Below the pieces are notes generated by a model that made no database searches, was not told the DNA's origin, and was given only the letters and a program-made list of their open reading frames with translations. Below, piece by piece: positions 28,023 to 36,991 of a stretch of DNA of 64,000 bases (within the stretch, counting starts at the first letter, position 1; each line of letters begins with the position of its first letter). The translations under genes and the position numbers were made by a program. This DNA comes from Alphaproteobacteria bacterium (GTDB lineage: Bacteria > Pseudomonadota > Alphaproteobacteria > Caulobacterales > Hyphomonadaceae): positions 1 through 64,000 of the forward strand of contig JAHJYW010000014.1 of assembly GCA_018827375.1 (NCBI GenBank). Direction: 5' to 3'.

Positions 28023-29060
28023 ATGGCCAGGACTGAGACCACGATGAGCCCGGTGAACCCCGGTGCCAGCGCAAAGGAAGTGCTCATCATCAAGTTGAGC
28101 GCCCTGGGCGACTTCGTGCTGTCGCTGGGTGCGATGAAAGCTGTGCGCGAAACGCACCCTTCCGCCCGGATCACGCTGCTGACCACGCCTTTCTTCGAGG
28201 AATTCGGCAAGATCTGCCCCTATGTGGACCGGGTCGAGACCGATGGCCGGCCCGAGGGCATGAAGGCCACGGCGGCGCTGATCCAGCGTATCCGCAAGGC
28301 CGATTACGACATCATCTATGATTTCCAGACGAGCGGGCGCACCAAGAACTATTTCACGGCGCTTAGCCGGTCGGGCAAGACGCCGCTCTGGTCGGGTCAT
28401 CATGAGAAGGCTGCCTTCTTCCACGACAATGCCGACCGGGGGCGCATGCACTCGATTGACCGCCTGGCCGAGCAGCTGGAAGTGGCGGGCGTTGCGCCGG
28501 AGGGCCGGTGGCTGGGCACGAGCGCGCCTTTCCCGGACCTTTCATGGGTGCGCCACAAGCTGGGCGATACGCCGCGCCTGCAGCCTGCCTATTTCTCGCT
28601 GGAAGAGCCGTACATGCTGCTGATCCCGGGCGCTTCGGCCCACCGGGAGGCCAAGCGCTGGCCGGAAGAGAATTATGCGGAACTCGCCTCGCGGGTGGCC
28701 GATGCGGGCATCCAGCCTGTGATCATCGGCGGCAAGGCGGAAGGCCCGCTGGCGCACGAGATCGTGCGGCGCGAGCCACGGGCGAAGAGCCTTGTGACCC
28801 GGACGGACTTGTTCCAGATCGTGACGCTGGCCGAGAAGGCGCTGTTCGTGGTCGGCAATGATACCGGGCCGATGCACATGGCGACGCTGGCCGGCGCGCC
28901 CGGCATTGCCCTCTTCGCGCTGACCGAGAGCAACCCGGACCATGCCGCGCCGCGCGGGCCGAAACAGCCGGTGATCATTAATTCTGCCCCGACACTGAAA
29001 GAGCTGAGCGTGGATGACGTCTGGCAGTCGGTGCGGGCGCTTGGGCTGTTGCCTGCTTGA
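28023..29060 (+). CDS. Glycosyltransferase family 9 (heptosyltransferase-like)
   Basis: A 345-residue GT9 protein. The N-terminal segment VLIIKLSALGDFVLSLGAMKAVRETHP and the C-terminal NDTGPMHMATLAGAPGIALFALT are the typical motifs of ADP-heptose:LPS heptosyltransferases. It probably extends the LPS inner core. Whether heptose or another sugar is used cannot be read. An internal Met eight codons in (28044) is also possible as a start. It is cotranscribed with the GT4 gene upstream. The following gap of about 70 bp leads into the infC leader. Confidence 0.88.
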   Translation: MARTETTMSPVNPGASAKEVLIIKLSALGDFVLSLGAMKAVRETHPSARITLLTTPFFEEFGKICPYVDRVETDGRPEGMKATAALIQRIRKADYDIIYDFQTSGRTKNYFTALSRSGKTPLWSGHHEKAAFFHDNADRGRMHSIDRLAEQLEVAGVAPEGRWLGTSAPFPDLSWVRHKLGDTPRLQPAYFSLEEPYMLLIPGASAHREAKRWPEENYAELASRVADAGIQPVIIGGKAEGPLAHEIVRREPRAKSLVTRTDLFQIVTLAEKALFVVGNDTGPMHMATLAGAPGIALFALTESNPDHAAPRGPKQPVIINSAPTLKELSVDDVWQSVRALGLLPA

Positions 29061-29131
29061 CTTGCAAAGATTTTGGGAACAACCGACGCGGCTTGATGAT
29101 TAAGCCAACGAATGGCATATTCGCCAAGCCT

Positions 29132-29161
29132 ATGAACAGCCACAAAGGAGACAGGCCATAG
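29132..29161 (+). other. Nine-codon ORF overlapping the infC start
   Basis: ATG (29132-29134) opens MNSHKGDRP and stops at TAG 29159-29161. Its stop overlaps the infC AUA start as ATAG, and its coding sequence contains the infC Shine-Dalgarno AAAGGAG. No clear ribosome binding site precedes it, so translation is uncertain. If translated it could couple or gate infC initiation. Confidence 0.3.
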
Positions 29162-29697
29162 CTCGCAGACCAGACGCCGACGCCCCGCCGAAACAGACCG
29201 GCCCGCGCACCAATGAAGATATTCGCGCCGCCAAGGTTCTACTCATTGATGAGAACGGTGAAAAACAGGGCGTGATGCCCCTCGCAGCAGCCCTTGATGC
29301 GGCGCGCGAGGCGAGCATGGATCTTGTTGAAGTGTCCCCCGACCAGGAAGTCCCGGTCGTGAAGATTCTCGACTATGGCAAGCTGCGCTTCGAAGAGCGC
29401 AAGAAGAAAGCCGCAGCCAAGAAGAAGCAGCGCTCCAGCGAACTCAAAGAAATCAAGATGCGCCCGAACATCGATACGCATGACTATGAGGTCAAGGCGC
29501 GCGCGATGCAGCGTTTCTTCGAGGATGGCGACAAGGTGAAGGTGACTCTTCGCTTCCGTGGCCGCGAAATGGCCCACCAGCATCTCGGCATGCAATTGCT
29601 CGAGCGCGTGAAGCTGCAGTTCGAAGAGACCACGAAAGTGGAAACCGAACCCAAGCTGGAAGGCCGTCAGATGACGATGGTCCTGGCGCCGCGATGA
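29158..29697 (+). CDS. infC: Translation initiation factor IF-3, AUA start codon
   Basis: A 179-residue IF-3. [34 protein letters not shown] opens the N-domain. [24 protein letters not shown] is the linker. [41 protein letters not shown] is the C-domain. There is no ATG, GTG or TTG before residue 39. ATA at 29158 sits seven bases after AAAGGAG (29144-29150) and restores the usual N-terminus. IF-3 discriminates against non-canonical start codons, so a rare start codon allows autoregulation, as known for the AUU of E. coli infC. An in-frame ATT at 29119 is a weaker alternative. Confidence 0.9.
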   Translation: MARRPDADAPPKQTGPRTNEDIRAAKVLLIDENGEKQGVMPLAAALDAAREASMDLVEVSPDQEVPVVKILDYGKLRFEERKKKAAAKKKQRSSELKEIKMRPNIDTHDYEVKARAMQRFFEDGDKVKVTLRFRGREMAHQHLGMQLLERVKLQFEETTKVETEPKLEGRQMTMVLAPR

Positions 29698-30059
29698 AGA
29701 TGCGTGCTGGCCTGATCCTGGGCTTTGCCCTGTTGGCGGGCGCCTGTTCGGCGCCTGCACCGGAAGCCGCGCCTGAAGCAGCCGAACCTGCTCCGGTCGA
29801 AACGCCGGATATCGCGACAGAGACTGACACGGCTGTACAGCCGGAGATGAACCCGCTCGACGGCATGGAAGACAGCTGCGGCATGGCTGCGCTTGAATCC
29901 TATATCGGCATGGCTGCCAGCGAGATTCCCGAGGCAGAAATGCCCGAGAATACGCGCGTGGTCGGCCCTGACGATCAGGTGACGATGGACTATGTACCAA
30001 CGCGCCTGAACGTGCTGACCGATGCCGAAGGTGTGGTGCTCAGCCTGAAATGCGGCTGA
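29694..30059 (+). CDS. Peptidase inhibitor I78 family lipoprotein
   Basis: A 121-residue lipoprotein (signal ending LAGA, then Cys). A Pro/Ala/Glu-rich linker precedes an inhibitor-like domain: [48 protein letters not shown]. The two Cys at the ends of this domain and the RLNV and TMDY segments are I78 hallmarks. Such proteins inhibit serine proteases outside the cytoplasm. The ATGA overlap with infC couples it to IF-3 translation, which is an odd pairing. A strong terminator follows. Confidence 0.8.
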   Translation: MKMRAGLILGFALLAGACSAPAPEAAPEAAEPAPVETPDIATETDTAVQPEMNPLDGMEDSCGMAALESYIGMAASEIPEAEMPENTRVVGPDDQVTMDYVPTRLNVLTDAEGVVLSLKCG

Positions 30060-30081
30060 TCTAAGCGACGGAATCACCCAG

Positions 30082-30125
30082 AACAAAGAACCGGACGGGC
30101 CATTTGGCCCTCCGGTTTTTCTTTG
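30082..30125 (+). terminator. Intrinsic terminator after infC and I78
   Basis: AACCGGA, a mismatch, GGGCC, an ATTT loop, GGCCC, a bulge and TCCGGTT form a strong stem (about 30089-30116) followed by TTTTCTTTG. The flanks ACAAAG and CTTTGT can extend the stem. This closes the infC transcript. Confidence 0.85.
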
Positions 30126-30531
30126 TGTGGCGGGCGGAGGGAACAGGGCCGCATCGCATTAGCAGAAACACATAGGAAAACACGGGTCGCGAACCCTGTT
30201 TCCCTCCGCTGCCGGGGCTTGTGACCCCCATGACAGCTGCCTGGGAAGAACAGCCGTCATGACAGGTGCATCATGGCCCCGCCGGGCTTACGGTCGGACA
30301 TGTTTTCGTCGATCTGGCAGGGTAACGGGCGGCGGGGCAGGGAAAGGCGATGCGCTTTCCCACGAGTGCGGCACAAATCGCCTGCTGAATCGGGCATCTG
30401 GCCCCTTGATTCTCTGTTCCTGATCCGTCATAAGCCGCCTCTTCCGAGCGGTGCGGGCGAACGGCATGCCCCTCTGCTCATGAACGACCAAGGGCCGCCC
30501 AAGGGTGAGAGCTCATATAAGGAGACAAGAA
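30126..30531 (+). other. 406-bp gap before rpmI with four inverted repeats, possible structured leader
   Basis: No gene is supported here. Four hairpin-forming repeats occur in order. GCGGAGGGAACAGGG (30134-30148) pairs with CCCTGTTTCCCTCCGC (30194-30209) with a one-base bulge. GGGG (30214-30217) pairs with CCCC (30225-30228). CATGACAGCTG (30229-30239) pairs with CAGCCGTCATG (30251-30261) with one mismatch. GGGAAAG (30340-30346) pairs with CTTTCCC (30355-30361). It probably contains the rpmI-rplT promoter and leader, or a small RNA. It does not resemble SRP, 6S or RNase P RNA in its key motifs. Confidence 0.45.
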
Positions 30532-30735
30532 ATGCCGAAGATGAAGACCAAGAAAGCCGCTGCAAAGCGGTTCAAGATCACCGCTACGGGTAAGCTGAAG
30601 CACGGTGTCGTGGGTAAACGCCACCGTCTGATGAGCCATAACGCCAAGTACATCCGCCAGAACCGGGGCACGAAAGTTGCTTCGAGCGCTGATGTCGCGC
30701 GCGTCATGAAGAAGTTCCTGCCGTACGGCCTGTAG
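30532..30735 (+). CDS. rpmI: 50S ribosomal protein L35
   Basis: A 67-residue basic protein, MPKMKTKKAAAKRFKITATGKLKHG..., with KRHRLMSHNAKYIRQNRG and VMKKFLPYGL at the end. This is a full-length L35 of normal size. AAGGAGA (30519-30525 region) lies before ATG 30532. The nearby rplT gene 42 bp downstream completes the usual L35-L20 pair. Confidence 0.97.
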   Translation: MPKMKTKKAAAKRFKITATGKLKHGVVGKRHRLMSHNAKYIRQNRGTKVASSADVARVMKKFLPYGL

Positions 30736-30777
30736 GCTTTTCCCGTTTTTCCCCCGATCTTGACTTAGGAGGCCACC

Positions 30778-31140
30778 ATGCCCCGTTCACGTAACAAAGT
30801 GCCAGCGCACGCTCGCCACAAGAAAATCATCAAGCAGGCCAAAGGCTTCCGCAACCGTTCGAAGAACACGTTCACGAACGCACACGCGGCAGTCTGGAAA
30901 GCCGGCCAGTACGCCTATGTCGGCCGCAAGGTCAAAAAGCGTACGTTCCGTTCGCTCTGGATCCAGCGTATCAACGCTGCTGTGCGCATCCATGACGACG
31001 AACTCACATATAGCCGCTTCATCGACGGCCTGACCAAGGCCGGCATCGAAGTCGACCGTAAAGTCATGTCCGACCTCGCCATCCGCGAGCCGGAAGCATT
31101 TGGCGCGCTGGTCAAGCAGGCGAAAGCCGCGCTCGCCTAG
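30778..31140 (+). CDS. rplT: 50S ribosomal protein L20
   Basis: A 120-residue L20: [70 protein letters not shown]. This is the RNA-binding N-terminal helix followed by the globular domain. L20 binds 23S rRNA early in 50S assembly and in several bacteria represses its own operon. The ribosome binding site is GGAGG just upstream of ATG 30778. Confidence 0.97.
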   Translation: MPRSRNKVPAHARHKKIIKQAKGFRNRSKNTFTNAHAAVWKAGQYAYVGRKVKKRTFRSLWIQRINAAVRIHDDELTYSRFIDGLTKAGIEVDRKVMSDLAIREPEAFGALVKQAKAALA

Positions 31141-31170
31141 GCTGCACCCAAAGTTGCTGCATTACAGGAG

Positions 31171-31202
31171 AGCCCGGCCCTTAAAGCCGGGCTTTTCCTT
31201 TT
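31171..31202 (+). terminator. Intrinsic terminator after rplT
   Basis: AGCCCGGC (31171-31178) pairs with GCCGGGCT (31186-31193) over eight bp, with loop CCTTAAA. It is followed by TTTCCTTTT. It ends the rpmI-rplT transcript or attenuates read-through into pheST. Confidence 0.8.
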
Positions 31203-31265
31203 GGCGTTTGCATGATGTGTCGAAGCGACTAGAAAGCGCGCAGAATCCCAGGAGAGGCTGAAACC

Positions 31266-32342
31266 TTGTCTGATATCAAAACGATAGAGAAAGAGGCCCT
31301 TGCGGCAATCGCTGGCGCGGCAGACCTCGATGCGTTGGACGCCGTTCGCGTCGCCGAGCTTGGCAAGAAGGGCCGCGTGTCCGGCCTGATGGGCGCGCTG
31401 GGCAAGATGACGCCCGAAGAGCGCAAGGAAAACGGGCCGAAGCTGAACGCGCTGAAAGTGACGGTTGATGAGGCCGTGCGCGCGCGCAAGGCGGCGCTGG
31501 AAGGCGAAGCGCTTGAGGCGCAGCTCGCGACCGAGAAGGTCGACCTGACGCTGCCACCGGCACCCGGCCCGCGCGCAGGCACGCTGCACCCTGTGATGCA
31601 GGTGTTCGAGGAGATCGCGGCGATCTTCGGCGACATGGGCTTCACCGTGGCCGAGGGCCCGGACATTGAAGACGACTGGCACAATTTCACCGCGCTGAAC
31701 TTCCCGGAAGGCCACCCGGCGCGCGAGACGCATGACACGTTCTTCCTCGACGCGCCCGAAGGCGGCCTGCCGAAAGTGCTGCGCACGCATACGAGCCCTG
31801 TGCAGATCCGCACCATGATGAGCGAGAAGCCGCCGATCCGCATTCTCGTGCCCGGCCGCGTTTACCGCAATGACTGGGATGCGACGCACACGCCCATGTT
31901 CCACCAAGTCGAAGGCCTGGTGATCGAGGAGGGCATTCATATGGGCCACCTCAAGGGCTGCCTGATCGACTTCGTGAAGGCCTTCTTTGAAGTGGACAAT
32001 GTTGTGTCGCGCTTCCGTCCGCACTTCTTCCCGTTCACCGAACCATCGGCCGAGATGGACGTTCAATGCCTGCGCGAAGGCGGCACGGTTGAAGTGGGCA
32101 AGGGCACGGACTGGCTGGAAGTTCTGGGCTGCGGCATGGTGCATCCGAACGTGCTGCGCAATTGCGGACTGGACCCTGCGACGCATCAGGGCTTTGCCTT
32201 CGGGATGGGCGTTGATCGCCTTGCCATGCTGAAATACGGCATGCCTGACCTGCGCCCCTATTTCGAGGCCGATCCGCAATGGACGCGCCATTACGGCTTT
32301 GCGCCATGGACGACACCGTCGGTCAGCGGAGGGCTCAGCTGA
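31266..32342 (+). CDS. pheS: Phenylalanyl-tRNA synthetase alpha subunit
   Basis: A 358-residue class II synthetase subunit. [46 protein letters not shown] is motif 1 and the Phe-binding entry. [23 protein letters not shown] is motif 2. [25 protein letters not shown] is motif 3. It begins with TTG at 31266 after GGAGAGG (31251-31257). It forms an alpha2-beta2 enzyme with PheT. The stop TGA shares its final A with the pheT ATG. Confidence 0.96.
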   Translation: MSDIKTIEKEALAAIAGAADLDALDAVRVAELGKKGRVSGLMGALGKMTPEERKENGPKLNALKVTVDEAVRARKAALEGEALEAQLATEKVDLTLPPAPGPRAGTLHPVMQVFEEIAAIFGDMGFTVAEGPDIEDDWHNFTALNFPEGHPARETHDTFFLDAPEGGLPKVLRTHTSPVQIRTMMSEKPPIRILVPGRVYRNDWDATHTPMFHQVEGLVIEEGIHMGHLKGCLIDFVKAFFEVDNVVSRFRPHFFPFTEPSAEMDVQCLREGGTVEVGKGTDWLEVLGCGMVHPNVLRNCGLDPATHQGFAFGMGVDRLAMLKYGMPDLRPYFEADPQWTRHYGFAPWTTPSVSGGLS

Positions 32343-34735
32343 TGAAGTTCACTCTTTCATGGCTTACCGATCACCTAGCCACCAAGGCCGGGCTTGACGA
32401 GATTCTGGCGCTGATGCTGAAGGCGGGGCTGGAGGTCGAGGAAGTGATCGACCCGGCGGCGAAGCTCGCACCTTTCACCGTGTGCAAGGTGATCGAGGCG
32501 GTGCCGCATCCGGACGCCGACAAGCTGCGCGTGTGCCAGGTGGAAACCGTCGACGGCATGAAGCAGATCGTCTGCGGCGCACCGAATGCGCGGGCCGGCA
32601 TGACGGCGATCTATGCGCCGCTCGGCGCTTATATTCCGGGCCTTGAGTTCGCCCTCGACAAGAAGCCGCGCGCCATTCGCGGCGTCGAGAGCCAGGGCAT
32701 GATGTGCTCGACCAAGGAACTGGAAGCGGGCGAGGACCATGACGGCATTGCCGATCTGGACGATTCCATTCCGATCGGCACGCCTGCTGCGAAGGCGCTT
32801 GGCCTGACGGACCCCATGATCGATTTTGAGGTGACGCCAAACCGGCCGGACTGGCTGGGCGTCGAGGGCATTGCGCGTGACCTGGCAGCGGCCGGCGCAG
32901 GCCGGTTCATCCGCACCGATCCGAAGAAGATTGCGGGCAGTTTCGATTGCCCGGTCGAGATCAAGCTGGAAGCGCCGGAGGCCTGCCCCATGTTTGCGGG
33001 CGCGCTTGTGCGCGGCGTGACGAACGGTCCGTCGCCGGACTGGATGCAGGCGCGGCTCAAGGCTGTGGGCATCCAGCCGAAATCGCTGCTGGTAGATGTG
33101 ACCAACTATATCTCGCTGGATCAGGCGCGGCCACTGCACGTCTATGATGCGGCCAAGCTGCGCAGCACGATCGTGGCGCGGCGCGGCAAGGCGGGTGAAA
33201 CGTTGGATGCGCTGGACGGGAAGACCTACAAGGTGACGCCGGACATGTGCGTGATCGCCGATGCAAGCGGCGTGATCGGCCTCGGCGGCGTGATGGGCGG
33301 TGCGTCAACGGCCGTCTCTGCCGAGACAGTCGACGTGTTCATTGAGAGCGCGTGGTTTGATCCACTGACGACAGCGCGCACCGGCCGCGCGACGGGTATC
33401 CATTCCGATGCGCGCTACCGATTTGAGCGCGGCGTTGACCCGCAGAGCTGTGTCGACGGTCTGAACATGGCGCTGGCGCTGATCCTGGAAAATGGCGGCG
33501 GCACGGCCTCGAAGGCCAATGTGGCCGGCGCGATTGATGCGCGCATCAACAAGGTGACGTTCTATCCGGCTGATGTCGAGCGCCTGACGGGGCTCGTGGT
33601 GAAGCTGCCGGAGATGCGCCGCATCCTGAAGGACCTTGAGTTCGATATCGAGGATGCGGGCGATGCCTGGTACCTGCTGCCACCGAGCCACCGGTTCGAC
33701 ATGGAACAGTCGGCAGACATCGTGGAAGAGATTGCCCGGCTGATTGGCTATGACTCGCTGCCAGTGACCTCGCTGCCCGAACCGGCGGGCGGTCGCCGCG
33801 CGATCACGACGCCGATCCAGGAACGCGTGCGCGTGTCGCGCCGTGTGCTGGCGGCGCGCGGTTTCCTTGAGGCGGTAACGTGGAGCTTCATGGCGAAGGA
33901 TGATGCGGCGCTGTTTGCCAAGCATGATCCGGCGCTGGCCGTGGCGAACCCCGTCGCGAGCGAGTTGAACTACATGCGCCCATCGATCATCGGCAATCTT
34001 GCGGCGGCTGCGCAGAAGGCGGCCAACCATGGCGAGCCGGGCGCACGCCTGTTCGAGGTTGGCCCGATCTATCTGGGTGATGGTCCGAAAGACCAGCGCA
34101 CGGTTGCTGCCGGTATCGTGCGGCCTGCGCCGCAGCGCCACTGGCAGGGCAAGCCGCAGGGCTATGACTCTTTCGCGGCGAAGGCGGACCTGTTCGCCAT
34201 TCTCGAAGCGCTCGGTCAGCCGGGCGACCGGTTCCAGGTGGGCGTGCCGACGCAGCCGCACTGGCATCCGGGGCAGGCAGCGTGTCTGAAACTCGGCCCG
34301 AAAGTAACGGTTGGCCATTTCGGCGCGGTCCATCCGGGCGTGCTGAAGGCGCTGGGCGTGGACGGGCCGATGTTCGGGTTCGAACTGAACCTCAATGCGT
34401 TGCCGCAGATGAAGGTGAAATCGACCAAGACCAAGCCCGTGCTGCAACGCGCCGACCTGACGCCGATCCGCCGCGACTTTGCCTTCCTTGTCGATGATGC
34501 CGTTCCGGCAGCCGATCTCGTGAAGCACGCGACCGGCGCCGACAAGCAGCTCATCGTCTCGGCGGACGTGTTCGACATCTATCAGGGTACAGGCGTGCCC
34601 GAGGGCAAGAAGTCAGTTGCTTTCGAGGTGACGATCCAGCCGCGCGAGAAGATGACGGACGAAGATATCCAGAGCCTGATGGACAAGGTTGTCGCCTCTG
34701 TCGCCACGGGCGCGGGGGGCGTGCTAAGAGGCTAG
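32342..34735 (+). CDS. pheT: Phenylalanyl-tRNA synthetase beta subunit
   Basis: A 797-residue subunit. [12 protein letters not shown] starts the protein. The OB-fold tRNA-binding segment is KVIEAVPHPDADKLRVCQVETVDGMKQIVCGAPNARAGM. The B3/B4 editing domain follows in residues ~200-400, then B5 domains and a core region. The C-terminal ferredoxin-like anticodon-binding domain (PIRRDFAFLVDDAVPAADLV) ends near residue 797. The frame is open further upstream, but ATG 32342 overlaps the pheS stop (TGATG) and gives the normal N-terminus. Confidence 0.95.
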   Translation: MKFTLSWLTDHLATKAGLDEILALMLKAGLEVEEVIDPAAKLAPFTVCKVIEAVPHPDADKLRVCQVETVDGMKQIVCGAPNARAGMTAIYAPLGAYIPGLEFALDKKPRAIRGVESQGMMCSTKELEAGEDHDGIADLDDSIPIGTPAAKALGLTDPMIDFEVTPNRPDWLGVEGIARDLAAAGAGRFIRTDPKKIAGSFDCPVEIKLEAPEACPMFAGALVRGVTNGPSPDWMQARLKAVGIQPKSLLVDVTNYISLDQARPLHVYDAAKLRSTIVARRGKAGETLDALDGKTYKVTPDMCVIADASGVIGLGGVMGGASTAVSAETVDVFIESAWFDPLTTARTGRATGIHSDARYRFERGVDPQSCVDGLNMALALILENGGGTASKANVAGAIDARINKVTFYPADVERLTGLVVKLPEMRRILKDLEFDIEDAGDAWYLLPPSHRFDMEQSADIVEEIARLIGYDSLPVTSLPEPAGGRRAITTPIQERVRVSRRVLAARGFLEAVTWSFMAKDDAALFAKHDPALAVANPVASELNYMRPSIIGNLAAAAQKAANHGEPGARLFEVGPIYLGDGPKDQRTVAAGIVRPAPQRHWQGKPQGYDSFAAKADLFAILEALGQPGDRFQVGVPTQPHWHPGQAACLKLGPKVTVGHFGAVHPGVLKALGVDGPMFGFELNLNALPQMKVKSTKTKPVLQRADLTPIRRDFAFLVDDAVPAADLVKHATGADKQLIVSADVFDIYQGTGVPEGKKSVAFEVTIQPREKMTDEDIQSLMDKVVASVATGAGGVLRG

Positions 34736-34768
34736 CCAGACGACATTTACGGGAAGGGGACCCTGTCG

Positions 34769-35623
34769 ATGGTCATACATCAGATCGCTGTGCAGCAGGG
34801 TTTTCGCCACAAGCTGTACATGGAACTTGTACCGGAAGCGCGCTCGCACGGCATTTCGCGTCTGAACTGGGTGATCATCGCCATTGTGCTGCTGAGCTTC
34901 CTGACGCTGGCGCTGGAGACCGAACCGACCCTAACCGCGCAGCCCGAATGGCGCGCGGCGTTCCACGCCTTCAACGTGTTTGTCGTGACGGTGTTTGCCG
35001 TCGAATATGTGGTGCGCGTCTACATCCATGGCCTGAAAGAGGAATATTCGGGCTTTGCCGGGCACCTGCGTTACATGACGCGGTTCTATTCGATCGCGGA
35101 CCTGCTGGCCTTCCTGCCGGAATTGATCGTGATGATGATTGGCGGCGGTGTGCCGCTGGTGGCGCTGCGGGTGTTCCGGCTGTTCCGTCTGATCAAGCTG
35201 GCGCGGTTCGTGCCCGCCTTCGACGTGCTCGGCGCGGCCGTGCGGCGGGCAGGGTCGCAGCTCCTGACGACACTCGCGATGGCGCTGGCGCTGGTCTATG
35301 TCTCGGCCGTGGCGCTCTATTTCATCGAGGGCGTGGGCGGCAAGCAGCAGGAGACGTTCCAGTCCATCCCGCGGGCGATCTGGTGGGCCATCGCAACGCT
35401 GACGACAGTGGGCTATGGCGATGTCTATCCGGTGACGCCGCTGGGGCGGGCCTTTGCCTCGGTGATTGCGCTGGCCGGTATTGGCGTGGTGGCGCTGCCT
35501 GCAGGTGTGTTTGCGAGCGCCTTTTCCGACGAGTTGCGGGAGCGGGAACTTGCAAAACTGGAGCACAGGGTTGAGGTAGCGGAAGAAGCGGCCGGGATCA
35601 CACCTGATCCGGGCGATCGCTGA
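34769..35623 (+). CDS. Voltage-gated potassium channel-type ion transporter
   Basis: A 284-residue six-TM channel. There is a cytosolic N-terminus, and S1-S4 follow; S4 is Arg/Lys-spaced (VALRVFRLFRLIKLARF). The pore helix has the selectivity filter TLTTVGYGDVYPVT at about residue 210, then S6 and a C-terminal amphipathic segment (ELRERELAKLEHRVEVAEEA), which may form a coiled coil. This is the KvAP-like bacterial Kv family. Ion selectivity is inferred from the TVGYGD filter. The gene has GGGAAGGGGACC upstream. It sits between pheT and dapB. Confidence 0.88.
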   Translation: MVIHQIAVQQGFRHKLYMELVPEARSHGISRLNWVIIAIVLLSFLTLALETEPTLTAQPEWRAAFHAFNVFVVTVFAVEYVVRVYIHGLKEEYSGFAGHLRYMTRFYSIADLLAFLPELIVMMIGGGVPLVALRVFRLFRLIKLARFVPAFDVLGAAVRRAGSQLLTTLAMALALVYVSAVALYFIEGVGGKQQETFQSIPRAIWWAIATLTTVGYGDVYPVTPLGRAFASVIALAGIGVVALPAGVFASAFSDELRERELAKLEHRVEVAEEAAGITPDPGDR

Positions 35624-35652
35624 CACGACATGAGACCACCGGAAGGAACCCG

Positions 35653-36486
35653 ATGACCGAGACCGAAGCCCGCACCCCGCTCAGCGTTGCCATTGCTGGT
35701 GTGGCCGGCCGTATGGGCCGCCAGCTTGTCGGCGTCGCCATGGATGAGGGCCTGATCGTTGCCGGCGGCACGGAAGCAGCGGGCAAGGGCCCTTTCGACC
35801 GCGATATTGGTGAACTGGCGGGTCGGCAGGCGCTGGGAGTTCGCCCGGTTACGGACCCCGTTGCGGCGGCGGCCAATGCCGATGTCTGGATCGATTTTAC
35901 CCGGCCCGAGGCGACGCTGGCGGCGCTGAATGCGCTGAAGCATACGCGTGTCAGCGGTGTCGTGATCGGCACGACGGGCATGAGCGCAGCCGAAGAGAAA
36001 GAAGTCGCGCGGGCCGCCGAGCATCTCGCCATCGTCAAGGCGGGCAATTTCTCGGTAGGCATCAACCTGCTGCAGGCGCTGACGCGGATGGCGGCAAGCC
36101 GGCTTGGCGAGGGCTGGGACATCGAGATCCTTGAAACGCACCACCGGCGCAAGGTGGATGCGCCGTCCGGCACGGCTTTGATGCTGGGGGAGGCGGCGGC
36201 CGAGGGGCGTGGAAGCGCGCTGGAAGACCTGCGCGCTGCGCCTTACGATGGACCGGATAGCGGTCGCGTGGCGGGGCAGATCGGTTTTTCCGTGCGCCGG
36301 ATGGGCGATGTGATCGGCGAGCATTCGGTCAGCATCGGCTCTGACAGGGAAATCCTGACACTGGGCCACCAGGCCCTCGACCGAGCGGTGTTTGCGCATG
36401 GCGCACTACAGGCGGCGGCCTGGGTGAAGGGACGTGGCCCGGGCCTTTACGGCATGGATGACGTGCTGGGGCTTTCGGGCAACTGA
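35653..36486 (+). CDS. dapB: 4-hydroxy-tetrahydrodipicolinate reductase
   Basis: A 277-residue DapB of the lysine and meso-diaminopimelate pathway. The NAD(P) motif is VAIAGVAGRMGRQLVG and the active site is EILETHHRRKVDAPSGTALMLGEA. IGTTGMSAAEEK and FSVGINLLQAL match the family pattern. Meso-DAP is also a peptidoglycan component, which suits the cell-wall setting. The ATG is preceded by GGAAGGAACCCG. It is followed by about 100 bp before the PTS genes. Confidence 0.95.
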   Translation: MTETEARTPLSVAIAGVAGRMGRQLVGVAMDEGLIVAGGTEAAGKGPFDRDIGELAGRQALGVRPVTDPVAAAANADVWIDFTRPEATLAALNALKHTRVSGVVIGTTGMSAAEEKEVARAAEHLAIVKAGNFSVGINLLQALTRMAASRLGEGWDIEILETHHRRKVDAPSGTALMLGEAAAEGRGSALEDLRAAPYDGPDSGRVAGQIGFSVRRMGDVIGEHSVSIGSDREILTLGHQALDRAVFAHGALQAAAWVKGRGPGLYGMDDVLGLSGN

Positions 36487-36586
36487 GCCCGGACTGCCGT
36501 ATTGTAACAGCTGAATCAGGGTTGACGCAAAACTGTTGCGTGGCAGCATGACATCTTCGTTAGGAACGGTTGTGGAAGGTATCGGC

Positions 36587-36991
36587 ATGATCGGCATCGT
36601 CGTCGTCAGCCATGGCAAGCTCGCACGCGAACTGGTCGCCGCCACAGAGCATGTGGTGGGCGAGCAGCCATGCTTTCGTTCGATATCCATTGAGGTCGAA
36701 GACGATATCGAGGCGCGGCGCGACCAGATCCGCGAAACGGCCAAGTCCTGCGACAGTGGGCGCGGCGTTATCATCCTCACTGACATGTTCGGTGGAACGC
36801 CCTCCAACCTCGCCATGTCGATCATGAGCGCGGGCAATATCGAGGTCCTTTCGGGCGTGAACCTGCCCATGCTGATCAAGCTGGCCGAGGTGCGCGAAAC
36901 CCTGTCTCTGGCAGAAGCCGCCAAAGTGGCCGCCGAAGCGGGCCGTAAATATATCAGCATTGCGTCTGAACTGCTGGCGAAGACCACCTAG
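36587..36991 (+). CDS. PTS EIIA component of the mannose family
   Basis: A 134-residue EIIA-Man-type protein. MIGIVVVSHGKLARELV carries the phospho-accepting His9. GRGVIILTDMFGGTPSNLAMSIMSAGNIEVLSGVNLPMLIKL is the conserved core. There is no transporter IIB/IIC gene nearby, so this is likely a regulatory PTS. ATG 36587 after GGAAGG (36574-36579) fits best; ATG 36548 and TTG 36536 are longer alternatives. The stop overlaps the HPr start. A 6-5-6 inverted repeat lies at 36525-36541, upstream. Confidence 0.88.
   Translation: MIGIVVVSHGKLARELVAATEHVVGEQPCFRSISIEVEDDIEARRDQIRETAKSCDSGRGVIILTDMFGGTPSNLAMSIMSAGNIEVLSGVNLPMLIKLAEVRETLSLAEAAKVAAEAGRKYISIASELLAKTT

Noticed and set aside
30134-30261. 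Structured region before rpmI as a known non-coding RNA (SRP, 6S or RNase P RNA)
   Set aside because: The expected conserved cores, such as the SRP GGAAGnAGCA loop or the RNase P GAGGAAAGTCC motif, are not present.
33305-34528. 407-codon minus-strand open frame opposite pheT
   Set aside because: Antisense shadow of pheT; no domain or start signal.
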